Positions 6,758 through 13,843 of a DNA stretch of 19,210 nt are shown here, one piece after another. The notes beneath the pieces are model-generated. The model had not been told where the DNA came from, did not search any database, and saw nothing but the letters and a program-made list of their open reading frames with translations. The DNA is taken from assembly GCA_035524095.1 (NCBI GenBank), contig DATKPK010000003.1, forward strand, positions 1 to 19,210, in the 5' to 3' direction. The DNA comes from DATJUF01 sp035524095. GTDB lineage: Bacteria > Desulfobacterota > Binatia > Binatales > Binataceae. A program made the translations under genes and the position numbers. How positions within the stretch are numbered: the first letter of the stretch is position 1; the number at the start of each line of letters is the position of its first letter.

Positions 6758-7801
6758 GTGAACTTCGGACTGCTTTTTTCCTTTCGCAATTCGTCTAAGA
6801 ACGAATTGTCCTATAGTGAGCTGTATCGCAAGCACATCGATCTGGCGGTTGAGGCGGAAGACCTGGGCTTCGATACGATCTGGCTCACCGAGCATCACTT
6901 CGTCAAAGATGGCTATTCGCCGAGCATGATTCCGCTCGCCGCCGCGATAGCTGCGCGGACCAAAAAGATTCGGATTGGCACGTTCGTTCTGCTGATGCCC
7001 CTGCATAATCCGTTGCATGTCGCCGAAGATGCCGCCACCGTTGACGTAATCTCGAACGGCCGCTTCGATCTGGGTCTAGGCCAGGGATACGTACCGAGTG
7101 AGTTTCGCGGCTTCGATATTCCGCGCGAACAACGCAGTCGGCGGCTGCGCGAGGGTGTCGACATCGTTAAGGGCGCGTTTACCCAAGATAATTTTAGCTA
7201 CGAAGGGAAGCATTACGCCGTCCACGACGTGACGCTCTATCCCAAGCCGGTTCAGCGGCCCCATCCGCCAATCTGGATTGGCGCGCGCTCACGAGCGGCG
7301 ACCGAGCGGGCGGCGCGCAACGGCCATCATCTGGCAGGGACGGGTGCGGCGCAGGCGGAAATCTATCGCCAGGAACTGCGCGCCTCTGGCCGTGATCCCG
7401 GGGACTTCAATATTGCCCAGTTGCGCTTTGGCTTTCTCGCCTCACGGACTGAAAAGGCTTGGGATATCTGCGAATTCGGCCTGCAATATCTGCTGACCCG
7501 GTACGGCGGATGGCTCTCGGAGGCCTCCGACCTGCGCGGCGACGAGAATTACACGAACGTTCCGCCCGTCGGAGAATTACGTAAGCAGGCCGCCATGGGC
7601 GATTTCGATTTGATCGTCGGAACCCCTGACGAGGCGATTAAGCAAATCGAGCCAATGGAGGCGTACAGCACCCACCTCGCCTTTGGGATGGAGTTGCCCG
7701 GAATCGAACCAAAGAAGGTGCGGGCCTCGATGAAGCTATTCGCCGAGGAAGTCATTCCTCACTTTCGCCGCAAGCGCCGAAGCAAGAAGATCAAAGACTA
7801 A
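6758..7801 (+). CDS. LLM class flavin-dependent oxidoreductase (LuxA-like)
   Basis: A 347-residue bacterial-luciferase-like protein. Its N-terminus (NFGLLFSFRNSS) and WLTEHHF (E45-H46-H47) resemble the FMN-dependent alkanal monooxygenase branch rather than the F420 group represented by the other LLM proteins here. The barrel strand KIRIGTFVLLMPLHNPLHVAE is split by family-typical residues, followed by SNGRFDLGLGQGY and PHPPIWIGARS, the usual phosphate-binding and late-barrel segments. It ends in a very basic tail (RRKRRSKKIKD). The likely role is an FMNH2-dependent oxygenation in the cytosol; substrate unknown. The GTG start at 6758 is set by GGAGG 7 nt upstream and matches the family N-terminus. 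It is divergent from the AAA+ regulator, which makes it the regulator's most obvious target, and 160 bp before a lipoprotein gene. Confidence 0.85.
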   Translation: MNFGLLFSFRNSSKNELSYSELYRKHIDLAVEAEDLGFDTIWLTEHHFVKDGYSPSMIPLAAAIAARTKKIRIGTFVLLMPLHNPLHVAEDAATVDVISNGRFDLGLGQGYVPSEFRGFDIPREQRSRRLREGVDIVKGAFTQDNFSYEGKHYAVHDVTLYPKPVQRPHPPIWIGARSRAATERAARNGHHLAGTGAAQAEIYRQELRASGRDPGDFNIAQLRFGFLASRTEKAWDICEFGLQYLLTRYGGWLSEASDLRGDENYTNVPPVGELRKQAAMGDFDLIVGTPDEAIKQIEPMEAYSTHLAFGMELPGIEPKKVRASMKLFAEEVIPHFRRKRRSKKIKD

Positions 7802-7961
7802 CTGCGCGCAGTGGCCACTGAATGCCGAACCATAGAACCGGTTAGGGACCTCGCAGTCGGATTCACGGGTCCGGAACCTCAAACCTGACCACATCGTCTT
7901 CCTTATGGAGTTTTGGCTAAATCAGGGTGCGGGTTGAGATCAGAGGCTCGTATCCTGAATC

Positions 7962-8825
7962 TTGATTGTGGGGAATTTACATAAATCGACGGTTCGCGCG
8001 CGACTTGCCCTGCTCGGGATTTGCCTGATCGCGGCTGCATGCTCGTCGCAAGCGGAACCAAAGCGCGCCGCCAATCCCAATCGCTATATCTACGTCACCA
8101 ATCAAAACCTTGACGAGCAGTGCTATCACGACCTTGGTCCGATCAGCCTGACTGAGCCTTACGCTCAAGCCACTGTCGATTCCAGCGATTCCACGCTGGC
8201 AAATCGCCTGCGAGCGCAGGCGATGAAGCAATACCCCGAGGATGCCGACGCGGTTATCGGCGTGCATGCCGAAGATAACGATGCCGGTACCGCTGAGACC
8301 GTCAGCGGCGAGGCCGTTGAGGTAGTCAACAAGACGACCGCCATTTGTGCATTGCGCGAGATACCGCCGAAGGTCGATACGGCGGCAACGGCGGCAGCCG
8401 GTGGGATGTTAGGTGCTCTGACCGCCGGTCTAATCAGTGGTCAGCCGGAAGGCGCAGAAGGCGGTGGCTATCTCGGGGCGGCAGCGGCTGGTTCGTATGA
8501 GATTATGACTAATCGGCAGAACGCCGAGCAGAAAGATCAGGATCTGCACGATGCGCTCGCCCAGCAAAAGCAGCAGATACTTGCTTTGCAGAACGAACGT
8601 GCGCAGCTAAATGAATGCATGCAGGAGGAAACGCCCTTGGCTCAGTGCGAGTCCTCAACGATCGCCACGGGTAAACCTCCAGCGGCCGACAAATCAGATG
8701 AGCCGGACTGGAACGCCAGCCAGTTTGACCTCGAAAAACAGATTCAGATGCAGCAGGACTACATCGCGAAGCTCAAGGACCAAGTCTGGACCCTGCAGCA
8801 TCAGATGCAGAGCCAACAGCAGTAG
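7962..8825 (+). CDS. Coiled-coil lipoprotein of unknown function
   Basis: I do not recognise a named family. The protein of about 285 residues starts with a lipoprotein signal peptide: basic RAR, hydrophobic LALLGICLIAAA, and lipidation cysteine C27. Residues about 41-135 form a small domain with Y-H-D-L-G-P and ADAVIGV, reminiscent of RcsF- or YbjQ-like envelope folds. A Gly/Ala-rich hydrophobic stretch (about 143-178) resembles a glycine-zipper segment, and two Gln-rich coiled coils follow (about 187-222 and 252-287). Cysteines C54, C129, C219 and C229 could form disulfides, which suits the periplasm. The start is uncertain: TTG at 7962 or GTG at 7968, neither with a clear ribosome site. 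It lies 160 bp after an LLM gene and converges on the SMP-30 gene across a strong hairpin. A role in envelope structure is a guess. Confidence 0.7.
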   Translation: MIVGNLHKSTVRARLALLGICLIAAACSSQAEPKRAANPNRYIYVTNQNLDEQCYHDLGPISLTEPYAQATVDSSDSTLANRLRAQAMKQYPEDADAVIGVHAEDNDAGTAETVSGEAVEVVNKTTAICALREIPPKVDTAATAAAGGMLGALTAGLISGQPEGAEGGGYLGAAAAGSYEIMTNRQNAEQKDQDLHDALAQQKQQILALQNERAQLNECMQEETPLAQCESSTIATGKPPAADKSDEPDWNASQFDLEKQIQMQQDYIAKLKDQVWTLQHQMQSQQQ

Positions 8826-8864
8826 GCGTCGCCGCGCTTCCGTCGCATGAAAGCGCGGCGATGC
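8826..8864. terminator. Strong hairpin between convergent genes
   Basis: TCGCCGCGCTT (8829-8839) pairs perfectly with AAGCGCGGCGA (8851-8861). Pairing extends to 8826/8864 with one G-T wobble, giving a 14-bp stem and an 11-nt loop. It begins directly after the lipoprotein stop codon and 5 bp before the end of the SMP-30 gene, so it could serve both. No T-tract follows on either side, so it may block RNases or act with Rho rather than terminate alone. Confidence 0.55.
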
Positions 8865-8869
8865 ACAAG

Positions 8870-9724
8870 TTAGAACATCGATTTTGGCACTGGCAGGCCC
8901 GGAATGTCGGAACGCGTCCGAAACACCGTGCCCTTTAGCTCTCGATTGTCGTTGTTGGCGGTGACGACATAGAGATCGCTCCAGTCCGGGCCCCCAAAGG
9001 CGACGCTAGTGATCGTCTTCGCAGGAATCTTGATCCGCTCAGCGATCGTACCGTCAGCCTTGAAGTGCACCACCTCACCACGACCGGCCACCGTCGCGAC
9101 CCATACGCCTCCGTCGCGATCGACCGTCATACCGTCGGGCATCCCTTCGGGAAGATCGGCGAATTTCTGACGGTCGCCAACTGTGCGGTCCGAACGTACC
9201 GGATAAGCCCAGACCGCCTTGGTGGTCGAATCACAATGGTAAAGCAGCTTGCGATCGGGGCTGAAGCCTAGGCCGTTGGTCACTTCGACGCCGTCCCATA
9301 GCTTGGTAACTTTGCCCGGTGGGTCGATCCGGAAAAGCGAGCCGGTAGGTGGTTTGCTCTTGAAGTCGAACTTGCTGATGTCGCAGCCAAAAGTGCCGAA
9401 CCAGATGCTGCCATTGTCATCGGTAGTCAAATCGTTGATGCCGAAGAGCGGTTTTCCTTCCCATTCGGCGAACAGATCGTGGAGCTTGCCGGTTTTAGCG
9501 TCCCATCGCGCGAGCGTGAGACCGGTGACAACGAGCCCGCCGTCTTGATTGAGCGCGATGCCGCCGACCGATTTGCGGTTGGGTATCAGCGTTTCGATTT
9601 TGCCGTCGGGGCTGCGGCGATGGACGCCGCCCCCACGGATGTCGCTGAAGTAGAGGCGGTTCTGTTCATCAGTGCGTGGACCTTCGAGTAGTCCGTAGCC
9701 AGTGGCGAGGGTTTCAAATTCCAT
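8870..9724 (-). CDS. SMP-30/gluconolactonase family lactonase-like protein
   Basis: A 284-residue six-bladed beta-propeller of the SMP-30/gluconolactonase/LRE family, which hydrolyses lactones (gluconolactone, related sugar lactones, and in some members xenobiotic lactones). The metal-binding triad is intact: E14 (LLEGP), N150 (VTNGLGFSPD) and D197 (MPDGMTVD), with N97 (INDLTTDD) as the substrate-side asparagine. There is no signal peptide, so it is probably cytosolic. The ATG at 9722-9724 has AGGGAG 6 nt upstream. It is the last gene of a minus-strand run that starts with an LLM oxidoreductase at 11746. The gap of 144 bp to the GST leaves room for a separate promoter. If an LLM enzyme here made a Baeyer-Villiger lactone, this protein would be a natural partner; that link is inference. 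Confidence 0.87.
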   Translation of the reverse strand: MEFETLATGYGLLEGPRTDEQNRLYFSDIRGGGVHRRSPDGKIETLIPNRKSVGGIALNQDGGLVVTGLTLARWDAKTGKLHDLFAEWEGKPLFGINDLTTDDNGSIWFGTFGCDISKFDFKSKPPTGSLFRIDPPGKVTKLWDGVEVTNGLGFSPDRKLLYHCDSTTKAVWAYPVRSDRTVGDRQKFADLPEGMPDGMTVDRDGGVWVATVAGRGEVVHFKADGTIAERIKIPAKTITSVAFGGPDWSDLYVVTANNDNRELKGTVFRTRSDIPGLPVPKSMF

Positions 9725-9868
9725 AAGCGCTCCCTGGAAGGTTGTGAGCAGTTAACTTAAAGCAGCGAAGTGGAAGCACTGACTCTCCGCTGCCGATTGA
9801 GCCGCCGTCAAACGAACGCCGGCGTCCTGCGTTTGGTCCACCGGCATTCGAGATCGTTGATATGCGGC

Positions 9869-10519
9869 TTACTTGCCGCCCATCATTGCCTTCAAAGCTA
9901 CGCCCATCTCGCCGATTGCCTTACCGACTGACGGCCGGGTCTGGACGTGCGTCCACCACGCGGCCAGCTTCGGACGGGATTCAGTAGGAGGCTTGGCGCC
10001 GAAGGCGGGCATCAGATTGGTCAGGAAGAACATCGTGGGTGCGATTGCGCAATCGGCCAAGGTGAAGTCGTGACCGGCGGCGAATCCTTGAGCGGGCAGG
10101 ATCTTTTCGAACAGATCGAGGTGCTCTTGCAATTCAGCCAGCTTGGCCGAAACGATCGCGTTGTCACGGGTCTTCGGGTTCAATTGAGGGAACAGGGCGC
10201 GAAACGGCGGATCGAGATACAGATCGTTGAAACGCGTCAGGAAGCGGACCTTCGCCCGATCCTCGGGTGACTTCGGCAACAGCGGCGGTGAAGGGAATTT
10301 CTCCTCCAGGTACTCGTTGATGATTTCGGATTCCGCAATCACGAAGTCAGCGTCGGTCTGAAGCGCCGGAATTTTGCCGAGCGGATTGATCTTCCGATAC
10401 TCCGGAGACTTGGGGTTGCCGCCGGGGATGTCGGCCAATTCGATATTGGCGCCTTTCTCGAATACCACGATCCGGCATTTGGTTGCGAAATTGGAAAGAT
10501 TCAGATTGTAGAGTTTCAT
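9869..10519 (-). CDS. Glutathione S-transferase family protein
   Basis: A 216-residue GST. The N-terminal thioredoxin-like domain starts MKLYNLNLSNFATKCR, with the usual catalytic serine or cysteine region at about residues 9-15, cis-proline P51 in GKIPAL and the E63-S64 glutathione pair in IAESEIINEYLEE. The C-terminal helical domain holds the FTLADCAI N-capping box. It differs clearly from the GST at 3353, so this is not a recent duplicate. A cytosolic role in conjugating or dehalogenating a reactive intermediate is likely, but the class is not assigned. The ATG at 10517-10519 has AGAGGAGAA just upstream. It sits 58 bp after the heptad-repeat lipoprotein and 144 bp before the SMP-30 gene, on the same strand and probably the same transcript as the lipoprotein. 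Confidence 0.88.
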   Translation of the reverse strand: MKLYNLNLSNFATKCRIVVFEKGANIELADIPGGNPKSPEYRKINPLGKIPALQTDADFVIAESEIINEYLEEKFPSPPLLPKSPEDRAKVRFLTRFNDLYLDPPFRALFPQLNPKTRDNAIVSAKLAELQEHLDLFEKILPAQGFAAGHDFTLADCAIAPTMFFLTNLMPAFGAKPPTESRPKLAAWWTHVQTRPSVGKAIGEMGVALKAMMGGK

Positions 10520-10577
10520 TGGGCTTCTCCTCTAACATTGCCAACGAGGTTGCGAGCGCACTCGGAAAATTGGTGCA

Positions 10578-10874
10578 CTAGTTATCCGATTCCTGCTTGG
10601 CCGCGCGCTCCTTGAGAATCTGATCGATGTGATCACACGCGCGGTTGATCTCTTTAACGTCCTCCGAGACGACTTTTTGTGCTTGGTCAGAGGCAATCTG
10701 CGCCTGCTGAGCGGCGATCTGCGCTTTCCGTGCGTCGGTTTGAGCGCGTTCCGTATCGATCTGCGCCTGCGCGGCTTCAGCCTGCGCCTCGCGGACCTGC
10801 TCGGCCGACGGACCGCACCCAGCGGCCCCGAGCAGGACCAGCCCGACGGCGCCGGCCAGCGCCGCCTGTCTCAC
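10578..10874 (-). CDS. Small heptad-repeat lipoprotein
   Basis: A 98-residue protein with a signal peptide (hydrophobic LAGAVGLVLLGAAG) and lipidation cysteine C20 followed by Gly-Pro, which by the E. coli sorting rule would favour the outer membrane. Residues 30-64 are five exact seven-residue units, each beginning Ala-Gln, forming an alanine-rich coiled coil of the Braun-lipoprotein kind. A single cysteine, C80, lies in the following helix, and the tail (AAKQESDN) lacks the terminal lysine used for peptidoglycan attachment. The GTG start at 10872-10874 overlaps the TGA of the upstream LLM gene as GTGA, with no clear ribosome site, so translation is probably coupled. The function is unknown; a spacer or scaffold in the envelope is inferred from shape only. 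Confidence 0.75.
   Translation of the reverse strand: MRQAALAGAVGLVLLGAAGCGPSAEQVREAQAEAAQAQIDTERAQTDARKAQIAAQQAQIASDQAQKVVSEDVKEINRACDHIDQILKERAAKQESDN
10683..10787 (-). repeat. Five perfect Ala-Gln heptads in lipoprotein
   Basis: Residues 30-64 of the small lipoprotein divide into AQAEAAQ, AQIDTER, AQTDARK, AQIAAQQ and AQIASDQ. The unbroken seven-residue period predicts a continuous coiled coil of about 35 residues or more. Confidence 0.7.
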
Positions 10875-11746
10875 TTCGGCGCAAGGGCTTCGACTGCGCG
10901 CATATCCGGCAGCGCTTCGCTATCCACGCTGACCGGCAGGATGCAGACGTGCGTTGCTCCGGCCTTCAGATGGGCGTCGATACGTCGGCGGATCTTGTCC
11001 TCGTTACCCCAGGCGACGATCGCGTCGACCAGTGCATCACTGCATCCGTTGGCGAAATCCTCGTCCTTCCACCCCAGCGCTTTCAAGTTGTTGGTGTAGT
11101 TCGGCAGGCGCGGGACGTAGGTCTTCATATACTTGCGCGCAGCCTCACGAGCCTTGCTGGCGTCAGTCTCGAGAATCACCGCCTGGGCGGCGCAAATCCA
11201 CGGCTTCGGTCCTATCGCGGCGCGAGTCTTCGCAGTATGCTCAGGCGGAACGAAATAAGTATGCGTGCCGTGAGTCTCAGTGGCCGCCAGTTGGAGCATC
11301 TTCGGATGCAGCGCCGCAATCACCACCGGCACTTCCTCTTTCGCCTTGGGCGCTCGATACAGCGCGCTCTTGTACTTGGGCAGATACTCCTTCATGTAGC
11401 TGTACGGCTTATCGTAGCTGTGCCCGCGTAGGTTAAGCACCAGAGGCTTGTGGCTTACGCCGATACCCAGCACGAACCGCCCGTTGGATAATTCGCCGAC
11501 TGTGTTGGCTGCCGCCGACATCGTGATTGGGTCGCGTGCCCAGATATTCGCAATACCGGTCGCGAAAATCAGCGAGTCAGTTTTGGCGGCGAGATAGCCC
11601 GTATGAGCAAACGGCTCGCGACCGACTGCCTCCGGCAGCCATAAGGCGCTGTAACCACACTTCTCAACCTTGCGTGCGAACTCCGCCGTTTCCGGCGCGG
11701 TCATGCCGTCAAGGAAAAACCATAGACCATGTTTGCCGATATCCAT
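10871..11746 (-). CDS. LLM class F420-dependent oxidoreductase, TIGR03620-like
   Basis: A 291-residue LLM-fold protein that resembles the TIGR03620 group of F420-dependent oxidoreductases. Signatures are GLWFFLDGM at the N-terminus, LWLPEAVGREPF in the second strand, the IFATGIANIWARDP strand, and SNGRFVLGIGVSHKP in the cofactor region. It is a cytosolic barrel enzyme expected to move hydride between F420 and an unknown substrate. The ATG at 11744-11746 fits the family start, but its ribosome site is poor (a GGGAT 16 nt away). The gene heads a minus-strand run: its TGA overlaps the GTG of the heptad lipoprotein, then GST and SMP-30 genes follow. It is divergent across 232 bp from two further LLM genes, and its sequence is clearly distinct from them. 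Confidence 0.86.
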   Translation of the reverse strand: MDIGKHGLWFFLDGMTAPETAEFARKVEKCGYSALWLPEAVGREPFAHTGYLAAKTDSLIFATGIANIWARDPITMSAAANTVGELSNGRFVLGIGVSHKPLVLNLRGHSYDKPYSYMKEYLPKYKSALYRAPKAKEEVPVVIAALHPKMLQLAATETHGTHTYFVPPEHTAKTRAAIGPKPWICAAQAVILETDASKAREAARKYMKTYVPRLPNYTNNLKALGWKDEDFANGCSDALVDAIVAWGNEDKIRRRIDAHLKAGATHVCILPVSVDSEALPDMRAVEALAPK

Positions 11747-11964
11747 GGACTATCTAATTATCCCGCTGCGTCGGCGGCGTAAAGGAATCGCAGCAGCGCG
11801 CTGTCCCCGAAAAGCGCTAGTTTCATGGGATTGTCATTTCGCCGACGAGCGCGATACATAGGTAGCTCTTGATTGTGCGGGCGTGAGGCCGCGATCGAGG
11901 CTGCATCATGAATCTGAAGTGCAGAAAGCTTCGGACGGTTGCCTGTATGCCGTTGGAGAAGATC

Positions 11965-11971
11965 AGAGGAG
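11965..11971 (+). promoter_or_regulatory. Ribosome binding site fixing the LLM start
   Basis: AGAGGAG lies 7 nt before the ATG at 11979. It excludes the 32-residue extension that an upstream start at 11883 would add. Confidence 0.75.
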
Positions 11972-11978
11972 TCGTCCC

Positions 11979-12839
11979 ATGAAAGTCGGATTATTGTTCG
12001 CGAATGCCGGGCCATTCAGCCAGCCCGAAGTCTTGGCCCATCTGGCGACCACGGCCGAAAAGGTTGGAGTCGAGTCGCTGTGGACGGTCGAGCACGTGGT
12101 TATTCCGCAGGGTTATCAATCGCCTTATCCTTACTCCAAGGATGGCAAAATCCCGGGCGGCGAGGACGTGCCGATTCCTGATCCGCTGATTCCGCTCGGC
12201 TTCGTGGCCGCTATCACGAAAAAGATCAAGCTCGCGACCGGCGTAGTGATTCTCCCGCAGCGTCATCCAGTGTATGTGGCGAAGGAAGTCGCGACGATCG
12301 ATCTGCTCTCGGGTGGCCGTGTCATTCTCGGTATTGGCAGTGGCTGGTTGAAGGAAGAATTCGATGCGCTTGGTCTCGACTTTCACCAGCGTGGAGCCCG
12401 CACCGACGAATCGATTCAAGCCATGCGGGCGCTATGGAAGGACGGCGCTTCCTCGTTCCACGGCAAGCATTTCAATTTCGGTCCGGCGTTGAGCTATCCG
12501 AAGCCGGCGCAACATGATGGCATTCCGATTCATATCGGTGGTCATTCGGCGGCCGCAGCACGACGGGCCGGACGACTCGGCGATGGGTTCTTTCCCGCTC
12601 TCGCCGAGATCCCAAAGCTCAAGGATTTGTTTGACATGATGCGCGACGAAGCAGGGAAACATGGCCGCAACGCCGACGCGATAGAGCTGTCGTGCATGGG
12701 ACGGGCGAGCCTCGACGCCTTCAAGGCGCTGCAGGACATCGGAATCAGCCGCGTCGTGATCCCCCCACCGGGCAATGACAAAGAAAAGCTGTCGGCAGGA
12801 CTGGAAAAGCTCGGCAACGACGTTATCGCCAAACTCTGA
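11979..12839 (+). CDS. LLM class F420-dependent oxidoreductase, tandem copy 1
   Basis: A 286-residue TIGR03619-like LLM oxidoreductase. It begins MKVGLLFANAGPFSQPE, then shows SLWTVEHVVIP, IKLATGVVILPQRHP, GGRVILGIGSGWLKEEF and GIPIHIGGHSAAAARRAGR, the order expected for an F420-binding barrel. By eye more than half its residues match the next gene along the whole length, including RTDESIQAMRALW, so the two arose by tandem duplication. The start is set by AGAGGAG 7 nt upstream. The 232-bp divergent gap before it holds no promoter I would defend. After the stop, the 61-bp gap to copy 2 contains a small hairpin (about 12864-12882), perhaps stabilising or processing the transcript. Substrate unknown; F420 use is inferred from family. 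Confidence 0.87.
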   Translation: MKVGLLFANAGPFSQPEVLAHLATTAEKVGVESLWTVEHVVIPQGYQSPYPYSKDGKIPGGEDVPIPDPLIPLGFVAAITKKIKLATGVVILPQRHPVYVAKEVATIDLLSGGRVILGIGSGWLKEEFDALGLDFHQRGARTDESIQAMRALWKDGASSFHGKHFNFGPALSYPKPAQHDGIPIHIGGHSAAAARRAGRLGDGFFPALAEIPKLKDLFDMMRDEAGKHGRNADAIELSCMGRASLDAFKALQDIGISRVVIPPPGNDKEKLSAGLEKLGNDVIAKL

Positions 12840-12900
12840 GGCACGCGCGAAAGCATAAAAGCCGGCGCCCTCGTTGGGCGTTCGGTGACGAGGTCAAGTC

Positions 12901-13758
12901 ATGAAAGCGGGAATCAGCTTTGCCAACTCGGGTCCCTTCAGCCGTCCTGAGCTATTCGCCCAACTGGCGCGCGATGCCGAGGAACTAGGCTTTGAGTCAA
13001 TTTGGACGGTCGAGCATGTGATCATTCCCCAGCCCCATATGCCATATCCAGGATCAAAGGACGGCCAGATGCCGGGCGGCGACAGCGTTGCGATACCCGA
13101 TCCGTTGGTTCCTCTGGCCTATGCAGCCGCCATCACCAGCAAGATCAAGCTTGCGACCGGAATCGTGATCGTACCGCAGCGCCATCCGCTCTATCTGGCG
13201 AAGCAGTTGGCGACGCTCGATGTGCTTTCGCGTGGACGGGTGATCCTGGGGATCGGTAGCGGCTGGATGAAAGAGGAATTCGACTCGGTAGGCGTCCCGT
13301 TCAACACGCGGGGTCCCCGCACCGACGAATCGATCCAGGCGATGCGCGCGTTATGGACCGATACACCGGCCAGCTTCCACGGTAAGTACTATCATTTCCA
13401 TGGAGCCAAAAGCCTGCCCAAGCCGGTGCAAACGGGCGGCGTGCCGGTTCATGTCGGTGGCCATTCCGCTGCTGCGGCTCGGCGTGCTGGGCGCTATGGC
13501 GACGGCTTCTTCCCAACGATCGTCCAGCCCGACAAGCTCAAGCAGATTTTCGCGCAAGTCCATGATGAGGCTAGCAGGGCTGGTCGCAATCCATCAGCGA
13601 TCGAGTTCACCGCCATGGCGGCGGCTAAGCTCGACGCGGTCAAAGCAGCCCAGGATGTCGGTACGCATCGCGTTATTTTTGGACCGCCTTCATCGGATCC
13701 GGTAAAACTGCGCGCCGGATTGGAGCGCATAGCCAACGACATAATCGCGAAACTCTGA
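12901..13758 (+). CDS. LLM class F420-dependent oxidoreductase, tandem copy 2
   Basis: A 285-residue paralogue of the preceding gene, with the same landmarks: MKAGISFANSGPFSRPE, SIWTVEHVIIPQ, IKLATGIVIVPQRHP, RGRVILGIGSGWMKEEF and VPVHVGGHSAAAARRAGR. Differences cluster after the EH motif (residues about 44-62), around residues 150-160 and in the C-terminal third (about 200-260), regions that line the substrate pocket in this fold, so the copies may act on different substrates or steps. The ATG at 12901 has GAGG about 7 nt ahead. The gene is 61 bp after copy 1 and 85 bp before the crotonase, all plus strand and probably one transcript. Confidence 0.88.
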   Translation: MKAGISFANSGPFSRPELFAQLARDAEELGFESIWTVEHVIIPQPHMPYPGSKDGQMPGGDSVAIPDPLVPLAYAAAITSKIKLATGIVIVPQRHPLYLAKQLATLDVLSRGRVILGIGSGWMKEEFDSVGVPFNTRGPRTDESIQAMRALWTDTPASFHGKYYHFHGAKSLPKPVQTGGVPVHVGGHSAAAARRAGRYGDGFFPTIVQPDKLKQIFAQVHDEASRAGRNPSAIEFTAMAAAKLDAVKAAQDVGTHRVIFGPPSSDPVKLRAGLERIANDIIAKL

Positions 13759-13843
13759 TTCTTTAAAGATCGACTGCCGATGCCGGCACGTGCCTTTACG
13801 TCAGAATCAAACGGCGATCCGGATTTAGAACGAGAGATTCAAG

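Noticed and set aside
7809..7820. CAGTGGCCACTG palindrome after the LuxA-like LLM stop
   Set aside because: A 12-bp self-complementary site without a loop or T-tract is neither a terminator nor a clear operator; chance is likely.
9809..9835. CAAACG/CGTTTG hairpin considered as a terminator for the minus-strand GST
   Set aside because: Only 6 bp of stem, a large interrupted loop and no T-tail, so termination is not supported.
10679..11431. 250-codon plus-strand frame across the small lipoprotein and LLM genes
   Set aside because: Composition is Arg/Pro/Ala-rich shadow sequence and it covers two well-supported genes on the other strand.
11758..12015. 85-codon minus-strand frame in the divergent LLM gap, including a possible MKLALFG start
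   Set aside because: It overlaps the start of the plus-strand LLM gene, has no ribosome site, and only 22 residues follow the attractive methionine.
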